Source: Conchiformibius sp. (GTDB taxonomy: Bacteria; Pseudomonadota; Gammaproteobacteria; Burkholderiales; Neisseriaceae). From it: a stretch of 64,000 nt of DNA. Under the pieces are notes generated by a model. The model saw nothing but the letters and a program-made list of their open reading frames with translations. It searched no databases and was not told where the DNA came from. Location: assembly GCA_029984035.1 (NCBI GenBank), contig JASBYJ010000008.1, positions 37,071 through 101,070 on the forward strand, given 5' to 3'. A program made the translations under genes and the position numbers. Positions 55,679 to 63,390 of this stretch are shown here, piece by piece. The stretch's first letter is position 1, and every line of letters starts with the position of its first letter.

Positions 55679-57046
55679 TTAAATTAGTTCGGGTAATAAT
55701 TTCCCAGGATTCATAATACCGTTTGGATCCAGCTGTTTTTTCACGGCACTCATCAACGCCAGCTCTTCGGAATTCCGTACCAACGGCAACAAATTTCTTT
55801 TCAGGCAGCCTATACCGTGTTCGGCAGCAATCGTGCCGCCTTGCTGTAAAACATGGCGGTACACTATTTCATTGATTGCTTCTTCATAAGCATAAACACC
55901 GTTATCACACACATCAGGCAAAAACGTATTGTAATGCAGCGAACCATCGCCCAAATGCCCGAAAACCACGATACGGATGTCAGAATAACGCTGCCTCAGT
56001 ACCGTGCCGCAAGAAGTGACAAATTCAGCCACACGCGCGATGGGTAACGCAATATCGTGCTTGATACTCACGCCCAAACGGCTTTGCGCAGCCGAAATAT
56101 TTTCACGCAATGTCCACAGCTCGTGCCGCTCCTGACCGGTTTGTGCTATGACTGCGTTATGGAATCCCTGCTCATAAAGAAAATCAGCCAGACAGGAAGA
56201 TAAATTCTCATCAGGCAGGCTGTCGGTAAGCTCCAGCAAAATATGCCAAGACGCGTCCAGCGGCGGCGTTAAATTGCTGTATTCCAACGAAAGCGACAAG
56301 GCGAACCGGCTGACCAGCTCAAAACTGCACACCCTTTCGGCAAAACGGTTGCGTATTGCCGATAACAATCCGACTGCCTGCTCTACACTTTCAACACCTA
56401 TCCAGGCCGTTTCAACGGTTTGCGCGGGAGCAAACAGTTTTAAGGTAGCCGCCGTGATGATGCCAAGCGTCCCTTCGCTGCCGATAAACAAATGTTTGAG
56501 TTCATAGCCGCTGGTATTTTTATGCAAGGGCTGCAGATGGGAAATCAGTTCCCCATTGGGCAGCACCACTTCCAAACCCAGCACCAAATCGCGCATCGTA
56601 CCATAGCGCAACACATTCAAACCGCCCGCATTGCAGGCGATATTACCCCCGATTTGGCAACTGCCTTCACTGGCCAAGCTCAAAGGGAAGAAACGCCCCG
56701 CCTCTGATGCGGCTGCCTGAACGTTTTGCAAAATACAACCCGCCTCTACGGTAATGGTATTGTCGGCAATGTTGATATCGCGAATAGCGTTTAAGCGCGA
56801 CAGATTGACAATAATGCCGCCTTGCGCCGTACTGCCTCCCACCAAACCCGTGTTGCCTCCTTGCGGTGTAACGGCAATACCGTGTTGCGAACACAGGCGC
56901 ATCAGATTTCGGACGGATTGAACACTTTTAGGCTGCACCACTGTAACGTTTTCGCTCAGATAGCGGCGACGCCGGTCCAGCAAATAAGCCGACGGGTCGG
57001 CACAAATTTCATCTTGCGAAAGAACGGTATAGAGTTGCGAAAACAT
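55679..57046 (-). CDS. FAD-linked oxidase, GlcD/D-2-hydroxyacid dehydrogenase type
   Basis: A 455-residue flavoprotein. The FAD-binding domain shows TPQGGNTGLVGGS, SEGSCQIGGNIACNAGG and HLFIGSEGTLGIITAATL; the C-terminal FAD oxidase domain has VFGHLGDGSLHYN and TIAAEHGIG, with histidines that bind metal and substrate. Members oxidise D-lactate, glycolate or D-2-hydroxyglutarate and pass electrons to quinone or cytochrome. No iron-sulfur partner (glcE/glcF) lies next to it, so D-2-hydroxyglutarate or D-lactate oxidation is more likely than glycolate oxidation. The gene lies between two tRNA loci on the same strand. Confidence 0.88.
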   Translation of the reverse strand: MFSQLYTVLSQDEICADPSAYLLDRRRRYLSENVTVVQPKSVQSVRNLMRLCSQHGIAVTPQGGNTGLVGGSTAQGGIIVNLSRLNAIRDINIADNTITVEAGCILQNVQAAASEAGRFFPLSLASEGSCQIGGNIACNAGGLNVLRYGTMRDLVLGLEVVLPNGELISHLQPLHKNTSGYELKHLFIGSEGTLGIITAATLKLFAPAQTVETAWIGVESVEQAVGLLSAIRNRFAERVCSFELVSRFALSLSLEYSNLTPPLDASWHILLELTDSLPDENLSSCLADFLYEQGFHNAVIAQTGQERHELWTLRENISAAQSRLGVSIKHDIALPIARVAEFVTSCGTVLRQRYSDIRIVVFGHLGDGSLHYNTFLPDVCDNGVYAYEEAINEIVYRHVLQQGGTIAAEHGIGCLKRNLLPLVRNSEELALMSAVKKQLDPNGIMNPGKLLPELI

Positions 57047-57096
57047 ATTCAGGCTGCCTGAAAGGAAACAATATTTTGTTTGATAATGTCAATAAA

Positions 57097-57124
57097 AAAG
57101 CCTTAGTTCCAAAACTAAGGCTTT
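57097..57124 (-). terminator. Intrinsic terminator after tRNA-Pro
   Basis: AAAGCCTTAGTT, a four-base loop and AACTAAGGCTTT form a 12-bp stem followed by T residues on the minus strand, eight bases beyond the tRNA 3' end. Confidence 0.88.
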
Positions 57125-57132
57125 GAATTCTT

Positions 57133-57209
57133 TGGTCGGAGTGAAAGGATTCGAACCTTCGACCCCTTGCACCCCATGCAAGTGCGCTACCAGACTGCGC
57201 CACACTCCG
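57133..57209 (-). tRNA. tRNA-Pro(GGG)
   Basis: A 77-base cloverleaf with encoded CCA. Acceptor stem CGGAGTG/CACTCCG, anticodon stem CTTGC/GCAAG with loop ATGGGGT (anticodon GGG), and T arm GGTTCGAATCC. It lies 35 bases after the MerR-like gene on the same strand. Confidence 0.95.
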
Positions 57210-57244
57210 ACTCAAGTAAAACGCGGATTGTAATAGTTTGCCGA

Positions 57245-57556
57245 CTACTTGGCAAGCTCCTCGCTGATATTAACCAAGATTGCGTTCAATTGCACTCTCA
57301 ATTCGTCAAAACCTATTGCAGGCTCGCCATTTGCATCGAATGTCAAAGGAGCAGCATAATTGGAGATACCATGATGCAATTGACGCAATCGGATAAGATC
57401 CAGCCTGGAAAACACCCGACTGCCTTTCCGAATCAGCTTGCCCTCCTGCCGCTGCCATTCCGTCAATTGTTCGGGTTCAATCCCCGCGAAATAACATACC
57501 TCCGCCATGCTGAAATAGCGTTGCGGAGGAATATTCGGTAAAGGCGTGGTACGCAT
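57245..57556 (-). CDS. MerR-like helix-turn-helix protein
   Basis: A 103-residue protein with the MerR DNA-binding domain: YFSMAEVCYFAGIEPEQLTE followed by the wing GSRVFSRLDLIRLRQLHH. It lacks the long dimerisation helix and effector cysteines of full MerR proteins. Such a short gene directly after ihfA is common in beta- and gammaproteobacteria. Its ATG overlaps the ihfA stop by one base, so it is translated from the same message. Its role is unknown. Confidence 0.85.
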   Translation of the reverse strand: MRTTPLPNIPPQRYFSMAEVCYFAGIEPEQLTEWQRQEGKLIRKGSRVFSRLDLIRLRQLHHGISNYAAPLTFDANGEPAIGFDELRVQLNAILVNISEELAK

Positions 57557-57840
57557 TAACGGTTTACCATGCTCTTCAGTTTTTGGCTTGCATGGAAAGT
57601 AACAACACGGCGTGCGGTAATAGGCACTTCCTCTCCTGTTTTGGGATTACGTCCGGGACGTTGCGGTTTATCACGCAACTGGAAATTGCCAAAACCGGAA
57701 ATCTTGATTTCTTCGCCTCTTTCCAAAGTAGTACGGATTTCCTCAAAAAACAATTCCACAATTTCTTTGGCATCATGTTTGTTGATACGGCTGACTTTCT
57801 CAACCAAAATATCGGCCAACTCTGCTTTCGTCAGTGTCAT
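57556..57840 (-). CDS. ihfA: Integration host factor subunit alpha
   Basis: A 94-residue histone-like DNA-bending protein that pairs with IhfB. MTLTKAELADILVEKVSRIN, the beta-arm KISGFGNFQLRDKPQRPGRN with its intercalating proline, and TARRVVTFHASQKLKSMV are typical. I start at 57840; an upstream extension of 54 codons has no support. The usual order pheT-ihfA-merR is kept on the opposite strand only for the last two genes, so a rearrangement has parted it from pheT. Confidence 0.96.
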   Translation of the reverse strand: MTLTKAELADILVEKVSRINKHDAKEIVELFFEEIRTTLERGEEIKISGFGNFQLRDKPQRPGRNPKTGEEVPITARRVVTFHASQKLKSMVNR

Positions 57841-58212
57841 CTTGAAATAACCTCGCTTGGTAAATTGGGCGATTATCCCTAATTGTTTTTTAAAAATCAA
57901 GCCAATAGTAGGGAAAATCTTTTTATTCCGAATAAAAGGATTGATTTTATAAAGAGTTGGCCGTCCGCAAAGATACCATCCTATTACCACCAATGCCGTC
58001 AAGCACTCTCTTAATGCAGAATAACAGGTTGTTTATCCAAAACATTTCCAATATTAAAACCCAATCAATTCTTACGCAGACCAAAAATTCCAAAACCAAA
58101 ACCGTACCACAGTTCCGCCCATCTCAGCACCAATGCCCCGCAATCGAATCAGTTATAATCCGTCTCCACATACCGCTCCGGATAAAACCTACCTTTTATA
58201 TTCGATAAGCCT
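57841..58212. other. Divergent promoter region of ihfA and ribD
   Basis: It is AT-rich. A TATAAT at 58154-58159 is placed 54 bases before the ribD ATG, with a poor -35 region. No FMN riboswitch could be recognised upstream of ribD. No gene is supported. Confidence 0.45.
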
Positions 58213-59301
58213 ATGTTTTCCGAACAAGACACTATCTATATGCAACGCGCTTTGGCATTGGCATGGCAAGGGCGTTTTTCCACTTCTCCCAATCCGCGGG
58301 TCGGTTGCGTGATTGCACGCGGCGGGCAAATTATCGGCGAAGGATTCCATATTCAGGCAGGCGGCCCGCATGCGGAAGTTCATGCTTTGCGTCAGGCGGG
58401 CGGCTTGGCACGTGGTGCAACCGCCTATGTAAGCCTGGAGCCCTGCGCCCACCACGGCCGCACTCCGCCTTGCGCGCAGGCTTTGATTGACGCAGGCATC
58501 GGCCGTGTGGTGGCCGCTATGCGCGACCCCAATCCTTTGGTGGCAGGCAAGGGCCTGACCATGCTGAACAACGCAGGTATTGAAACGGCATCGGGATTGT
58601 GTGAAGCACAAGCGCGGCAATTAAATCGGGGGTTTTTATCGCGTATCGAACGCGGCAGGCCGTTCGTGAAATTGAAGACGGCGTTTTCTTTGGACGGCAA
58701 AACGGCATTGTCGGACGGCCGCAGCCAATGGATTACCGGAAAAGAGGCCCGCGCAGACGTGCAGATTGTGCGTGCGGAAAGTTGCGGCATTCTCACCGGC
58801 ATCGACACGGTATTGCATGACAATCCGCAATTGAACGTGCGCGACTTCCCTACCCTGCGCCAACCCGTCCGTATTGTAGCGGACAGCCGTTTCAGGCTGC
58901 CTGAACACAGCCGCCTGATACAGGACGGACAGCCCGTTTGGATTATGACCTGCAAGGCAGACAGCCAACGTTTTGCCGCTTATCCCCATGTCCGCGTATT
59001 CCGAGTGGCCGCCGATGAACACGGACGCATCAGGCTGCCTGAAATGTTGGCGGTTTTGGCTCGGGAGGGCATCGGAGAATTAATGGTAGAAGCCGGGGCA
59101 ACCCTGCAAAGCGCCTTGCTGCAACAGCAATTGGTAGATGAAATCATTTGTTACCAATCGCCCAAACTGCTCGGCGGCAACGCACGCAATGCGTTTACGC
59201 TGCCTGAAAATCCCGTTGCACTGCAATCCGAACCGCAATGGCAGACACAGAAAGTGGATATTTTGGGACAGGACATCAAGTGGGTATTGGCAATTGCGTG
59301 A
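58213..59301 (+). CDS. ribD: Bifunctional riboflavin biosynthesis protein RibD
   Basis: A 362-residue deaminase-reductase that performs the second and third steps of riboflavin synthesis from GTP. The N-terminal zinc deaminase shows HAEVHALRQAG and SLEPCAHHGRTPPC. The C-terminal NADPH reductase includes VKLKTAFSLDGKTALSDG, SQWITGKEARADVQIVRAES and GELMVEAGATLQSALLQQ. Uptake sequences encode RFRLPEHSR, RIRLPEML and LPENPVAL. The part at about 58840-59042 is copied, inverted, just downstream of the gene. Confidence 0.96.
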   Translation: MFSEQDTIYMQRALALAWQGRFSTSPNPRVGCVIARGGQIIGEGFHIQAGGPHAEVHALRQAGGLARGATAYVSLEPCAHHGRTPPCAQALIDAGIGRVVAAMRDPNPLVAGKGLTMLNNAGIETASGLCEAQARQLNRGFLSRIERGRPFVKLKTAFSLDGKTALSDGRSQWITGKEARADVQIVRAESCGILTGIDTVLHDNPQLNVRDFPTLRQPVRIVADSRFRLPEHSRLIQDGQPVWIMTCKADSQRFAAYPHVRVFRVAADEHGRIRLPEMLAVLAREGIGELMVEAGATLQSALLQQQLVDEIICYQSPKLLGGNARNAFTLPENPVALQSEPQWQTQKVDILGQDIKWVLAIA

Positions 59302-59317
59302 AACGGAAAAATGGCGG

Positions 59318-59560
59318 CAGCCTGATGCGTCCGTATTCATCGGCGGCGATTTGAAAGATGCGGACATGCGGATAGGCGGCAAAACGTTGGCTGTCCGCCT
59401 TGCAGGTCATAATCCAAACGGGCTGTCCACCCTGTATCAGGCGGCTTTCAGGCAGCCTGAAAACCAAACCGCCACCGAAACCGCCCTGTATCAGGCGGCT
59501 TTCAGGCTGCCTGAAACGGCTGTCTGCTACAATGCGGACGGTTGGTGCAAATCGCCGAAT
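59318..59560 (-). repeat. Scrambled inverted partial copy of ribD
   Basis: Read on the minus strand, 59318-59460 repeats ribD 58905-59042 closely (peptide QPVWIMTCKADSQRFAAYPH is identical), starting and ending at uptake sequences. The adjoining 59490-59560 repeats ribD 58840-58920. Between them the CCCTGTATCAGGCGGCTTTC block and its uptake sequence appear twice in tandem. The copy has a few substitutions and no intact gene. Confidence 0.8.
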
Positions 59561-59755
59561 ATGCCTTTAACCGGTAAGGTTGCGGGCAAGACGGAAAGGC
59601 TGACGCAATCATCTGACAAAACATGATACAGATGAAGAAATTGGTCTGGGCTGATTACGTTGCCATATTGGAATGTTCGCGGATAAAACCGATATCAGGC
59701 TGCCTGAAACTTTCAGACGCCTGTTTTCACATTTTTGTACAATATTTCCAAGTTG

Positions 59756-59956
59756 TTATTTCTGTTTTTGTTCCATTTCTTCTTTGATTTTATTCTTTAC
59801 CTATTGCGTGAAATTATCAATGGTTTGAACGTAATCCCACAAATCGCTTTCTTTTTCGTTAAAAGCGATGAACTTTTTCCTTAAACTGTCGCGGTAGCGT
59901 TTGTCTGCTGCCTTTTGCGCTTGAGAGCGGGACGGTTTGTTTTTGGCAGTTTCCAT
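59756..59956 (-). pseudogene. Small hypothetical gene with in-frame stop
   Basis: METAKNKPSRSQAQKAADKR begins at an ATG with AAAGGA upstream and runs 51 codons to a TAG (59801-59803); the same frame then continues VKNKIKEEMEQKQK to a TAA. The lysine-rich, helical form suggests one protein of about 66 residues broken by a nonsense codon, though the 51-residue product could still be made. I do not recognise the family. Its start lies four bases after the stop of the gene before it, so the two were an operon. Confidence 0.5.
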
Positions 59957-59959
59957 TTT

Positions 59960-60352
59960 TTATCCTTTCTTCGTTAAATCGGCTTGCTGTAATAGGCTGA
60001 CAACCGCATCGGCGGTTTGCTGCAACAGGTTTAAATCGGGCGGGCTGCTTGCACTGTACTTATCCAGCAGTTGAATATCCAGTAAGGCAATTCCGCTCGG
60101 ATGGGTATAGTGGAAAGCCTTTTGCGCCTGACGGATTTCGACTGCTTCCGTTTCAGGTGGTTCTTGCCGAGTTTTTTATCAAGGGAATAATTGGAAGTAG
60201 ATTTCGACCGTTTCCGCTTCAAGCGGTTCTTGCCGTTCGACTTTAGCCAAAAAGCGGGGAAAGCGGTTGTGCAGGATATATGCGCCGCCTTCTTAAGGGT
60301 CTCTTGCAAACAAGAACTGCGGGAAACGGTTTAACTGTACGTTTAATTTCAT
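59960..60352 (-). pseudogene. Hypothetical gene with internal duplications and stops
   Basis: One frame reads MKLNVQLNRFPQFLFARDP, TAA, then LHNRFPRFLAKVERQEPLEA and ETVEIYFQLFP, TGA TAA, then RQEPPETEAVEIRQAQKAF and HYTHPSGIALLDIQLLDKYS to LTKKG. NRFPQFL/NRFPRFL and RQEPLEAETVEI/RQEPPETEAVEI are each present twice, so tandem duplications introduced the stops. Removing the duplicated parts gives one protein of about 90 residues. Family unknown; the partner gene follows by three bases. Confidence 0.5.
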
Positions 60353-60632
60353 GGAAAGGATGCCTTTTAGTCTAAAAAGTTCAAATAAATGGTGTTGACT
60401 TGCCGCTTTACTTTTAAAATCAAACATATCAACTATAGTTGTTGCAGGCGTAAAAGTATGCAGGCAGTCCGTTTTGTCAAGAAGGGAAACAATGTATTGC
60501 TGAGAAATCAAACTTCCATAAAGACGAAAAGCATGAATATAGAACGACTTGTCTTATAAAACGAAAAAGGCTGCCTTGTATATTGCAGGCTCCCGTTAGG
60601 AAATGATATAAGCAAAAACCTTAAAATACGGC

Positions 60633-60667
60633 AAGCCGCTTAAACATTCATCATGTTTAAGCGGCTT
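60633..60667. terminator. Strong hairpin, probable terminator
   Basis: AAGCCGCTTAAACA and its exact complement form a 14-bp stem with a 7-base loop and TT tail. No intact gene ends nearby, so it may be a relic of the decayed element or a backup for the lipoprotein gene. Confidence 0.6.
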
Positions 60668-60721
60668 TTCTCACGAATATTAACGTTTTCAATCGTCTTA
60701 AAGAATTGGCTTTAGCCGTTC

Positions 60722-60752
60722 AAAAGCTGCCTGAAAACGTTCAGGCAGCCTT
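60722..60752 (-). terminator. DUS inverted-pair terminator after lipoprotein gene
   Basis: GCTGCCTGAA and its complement with a 4-base loop, preceded by AAAA (T run on the minus strand), 21 bases after the lipoprotein stop. Confidence 0.75.
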
Positions 60753-60772
60753 AACACGGCATGGCGGAAAAC

Positions 60773-61099
60773 TTATTTTTTACATTTCCCAGCCGCTTTA
60801 GATAAAGCATTGCAGTTGGCCGAACCTGTTGCGGAACCTGCCCCCGAACAAATGGCGTCCGAAGAAATCACGCCGTACACTGTCGTGATATAGCATTGAT
60901 GCGAACGTCCGCGTGTGGTGGCGACAAATTTCACCGAATCAATATCACCTCTGCGGTTGGAAATTTTCACTTTGTCGGCAGTGGTATCCAACGCGAAAGC
61001 TGCTTTTTCTTGCAAAGATGCGTCAGAAATCACGGCATTGCCTACAGTTCCGCAAGCTGCTAACGCAAATACCGATGAAATAAGCAATAATTTTTTCAT
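60773..61099 (-). CDS. Small hypothetical lipoprotein
   Basis: A 108-residue protein with a lipoprotein signal (MKKLLLISSVFALAACG) and a short globular part with four cysteines (HQCYITTVYG, AICSGAGSA, ANCNALSK, GKCKK) that could form two disulphides. I recognise no function. Similar small lipoproteins occur in Neisseriaceae and Moraxellaceae. It stands alone with its own terminator and would be attached to the outer membrane. Confidence 0.8.
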   Translation of the reverse strand: MKKLLLISSVFALAACGTVGNAVISDASLQEKAAFALDTTADKVKISNRRGDIDSVKFVATTRGRSHQCYITTVYGVISSDAICSGAGSATGSANCNALSKAAGKCKK

Positions 61100-61558
61100 A
61101 AGACCAATCTCCTATCTTTTAGTGCGAATTCACGATAATTCACACATCTTAATGCAGACCGCACAGTAATGCAACTTTATGCAGCTTGCATTTTCAGGCT
61201 GCCTGAAAACTTTTCCCAATTCAATTTCAAGGCACATCCGATATGTACCGACTGCGATTGCCTGAAAACATGAATATTCGCATTTGTTTGCATAGGCGGA
61301 CTATATGTACCTGTATTTCAGGCAGCCTGAAAAGGTAATACGTTTGCTTCCGTTTTTTGCAAAGGCTCTGTTTTTAAATAAGACTGATGCCGCAATTCGA
61401 TTTAATCAAAATACCTATTCTCCAACAGGTTGCCGCAAACCCGCATTGTAAAGAAAACGTTTCACACAATCTGTTTATAGCCATATCAATCCAATCTTAC
61501 AACACGGCTTTTGTAAAACTATATGCCGCCTGCATTTCAGGCAGCCTGAAAACCATTG
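61100..61558. other. Intergenic stretch with three palindromic uptake sequences
   Basis: TTCAGGC(T/A)GCCTGAA copies lie near 61194, 61319 and 61538. The last, 9 bases past the rlmD stop, may serve as its weak terminator. No gene is supported. Confidence 0.55.
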
Positions 61559-62848
61559 CTAATTTATCGGATGGTCGAACACGCCGATGGCTTCGATGTG
61601 CGCGGTATGCGGAAACAGGTTCATGATACCGGCGGCGGTGAAGCGGTAGCCTTTTTGCACCAATACTGCTGCATCGCGCGCCAATGTGGCGGGATTGCAG
61701 GAAATATAAACGATTTTCTGCGGCAAATAAGGCGCGTGCAGAGCCTGCACCAAGGCATACGCACCCGCGCGGGGCGGGTCCAGCAGCATTTTGTCGAATT
61801 TGCCCCATGAGGCTACGGTTTGCGCTGTGGTCTCAAACAAATCGGCTGTTTGGAATACGGCATGGCGAATACCGTTTAAGCGGGCATTGTCGGCCGCACG
61901 CCGCACCAATTGCGGCGAACCTTCCATACCTGTCGTGTGTGCACCGCTGCGTGCGAGCGGCAGCGTAAAGTTGCCTAAACCGCAAAACAAGTCGGCAATG
62001 CGTTCATCGGGCTGCGGATTTAAAAGGCGCACCGCACGGCCGACCATGATTTCATTAACCCCATGATTGATTTGGGTGAAATCTCCCGGACGGAACGGCA
62101 TGGTCAAATCAAATTCGGGCAGCGTGTAGCAAAGCTCCGATGCGTTGCCGATAAGGCATTGTACGGTTTGGCCTTGTTGCTGCCAGATTTGCCATGTGTC
62201 AGACGAACGGCGGTTTAAACGCTCGGCAAACAGGGCAAGCTGTTTTTCAGGCAGCCTGTATTTGCCGATGAAGTTGAGTGCTGCGATTTGCCGGCCGCAA
62301 CATATTTCGATTTCATAAGTGTTGTTGCCCGTAATATTTTTCTGCATGTGATTCAGGAAGTCGCGTATTTCAGGCAGCTTTTCGGAAACGGCTTGCGGCA
62401 AAATGCGGCACTCGCTGACAGGAATGATGTTGTGGCTGCGCTTGCCGCGATAGCCCAGTTGCCCGCGTGCAAAAGCCAAACGGGTACGGCTGCGGTAATG
62501 CAGGGCGGCACCGTAAACAGGCGGCAACATCTGTTCGGGAAACACTTTGCCGATACGGCGCATTTGTTCTTCAAAAATACGTTGTTTAACGGCTACTTGA
62601 GCCGAAAATTCCAGATGCTGCAATGCGCAACCGCCGCACTCGCGGTAATGGGGACAAAACGGTTCGCGGCGGTAAGCCGATGGGTGTAATACGGCGGTTG
62701 TTTGCGCTTCGTCAAACGCAGCTTTGCTGCGCGTGATGTGCACCGATACGGTTTCCAAAGGCAATGCGCCGTGTACGAAAACGGTTTTGCCGTCGCAACG
62801 GGCTACGCCGCGTCCTTCGTAATCTAGGGAAGAGATATTCAGTTGCAT
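61559..62848 (-). CDS. rlmD: 23S rRNA (uracil-1939-C5)-methyltransferase RlmD
   Basis: A 429-residue SAM enzyme that methylates U1939 of 23S rRNA. The N-terminal TRAM domain (LNISSLDYEGRGVARCDGKT) is followed by the iron-sulfur cysteines CPHYRECGGCALQH. The methyltransferase domain has IADLFCGLGNFTLPLA, DKMLLDPPRAGA and the catalytic cysteine in IVYISCNPATLARD. Length matches E. coli RlmD (433). An uptake sequence encodes YRLPEKQL. No neighbour is obviously co-transcribed. Confidence 0.96.
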   Translation of the reverse strand: MQLNISSLDYEGRGVARCDGKTVFVHGALPLETVSVHITRSKAAFDEAQTTAVLHPSAYRREPFCPHYRECGGCALQHLEFSAQVAVKQRIFEEQMRRIGKVFPEQMLPPVYGAALHYRSRTRLAFARGQLGYRGKRSHNIIPVSECRILPQAVSEKLPEIRDFLNHMQKNITGNNTYEIEICCGRQIAALNFIGKYRLPEKQLALFAERLNRRSSDTWQIWQQQGQTVQCLIGNASELCYTLPEFDLTMPFRPGDFTQINHGVNEIMVGRAVRLLNPQPDERIADLFCGLGNFTLPLARSGAHTTGMEGSPQLVRRAADNARLNGIRHAVFQTADLFETTAQTVASWGKFDKMLLDPPRAGAYALVQALHAPYLPQKIVYISCNPATLARDAAVLVQKGYRFTAAGIMNLFPHTAHIEAIGVFDHPIN

Positions 62849-63390
62849 ACGTCAATCTGTGTTTATTCAATATAGTAGATATGAGAGATTTGATTGTGCA
62901 GGGCTGTCTTGATTTACCGAATCAATTAAAACGGGAAATGATTTATTTTCAATATAATAGCTTGCATATCAGACAAATAGGCAACCGGTACAACGGTACC
63001 GGCTAAAAAGTATCAACAATATATTTATTGCGGCTGAAATATCGAATGAAACGGTCTGCCAATACTTTGATATTACGATTAATCATTTTCTCCGCTATTA
63101 CAACCTATATGGCGTAATCATTCAATTCATGAATTTCCCATTTAGTCATCAGAGCATTCCATACTTTGCAATATGATAACAAAACGCATATTAAGCTGCC
63201 TGAAACCTTTTCAAACAATCCGGCATATGAACATATAAATCCATGAATACAAAATTTTTACATCCCAATGATGCCATGTAAATCTTTGCCGATTTGATAG
63301 TATCTGCATGAGCCGTGCGGTATGATTCATGTCGGTGTCATTTACCGTTGTTGTCCCTGTAAAATAAACTGAATCAAATAGGAAATGTTT
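62849..63390. other. Intergenic stretch between divergent rlmD and the glycosyltransferase gene
   Basis: AT-rich, with one partial uptake sequence near 63195 and several short palindromic AT patches. It should hold both promoters. I see no gene. Confidence 0.5.

Larger units (their letters stand above)
60353..60772. other. Intergenic stretch upstream of the decayed pair
   Basis: It contains the former leader of the decayed gene, an AT-rich patch, a strong hairpin at 60633-60667 and the lipoprotein terminator at 60722-60752. No gene is supported. Confidence 0.5.

Noticed and set aside
57841..58212. FMN riboswitch upstream of ribD
   Set aside because: I could not find the conserved core or the expected hairpins.
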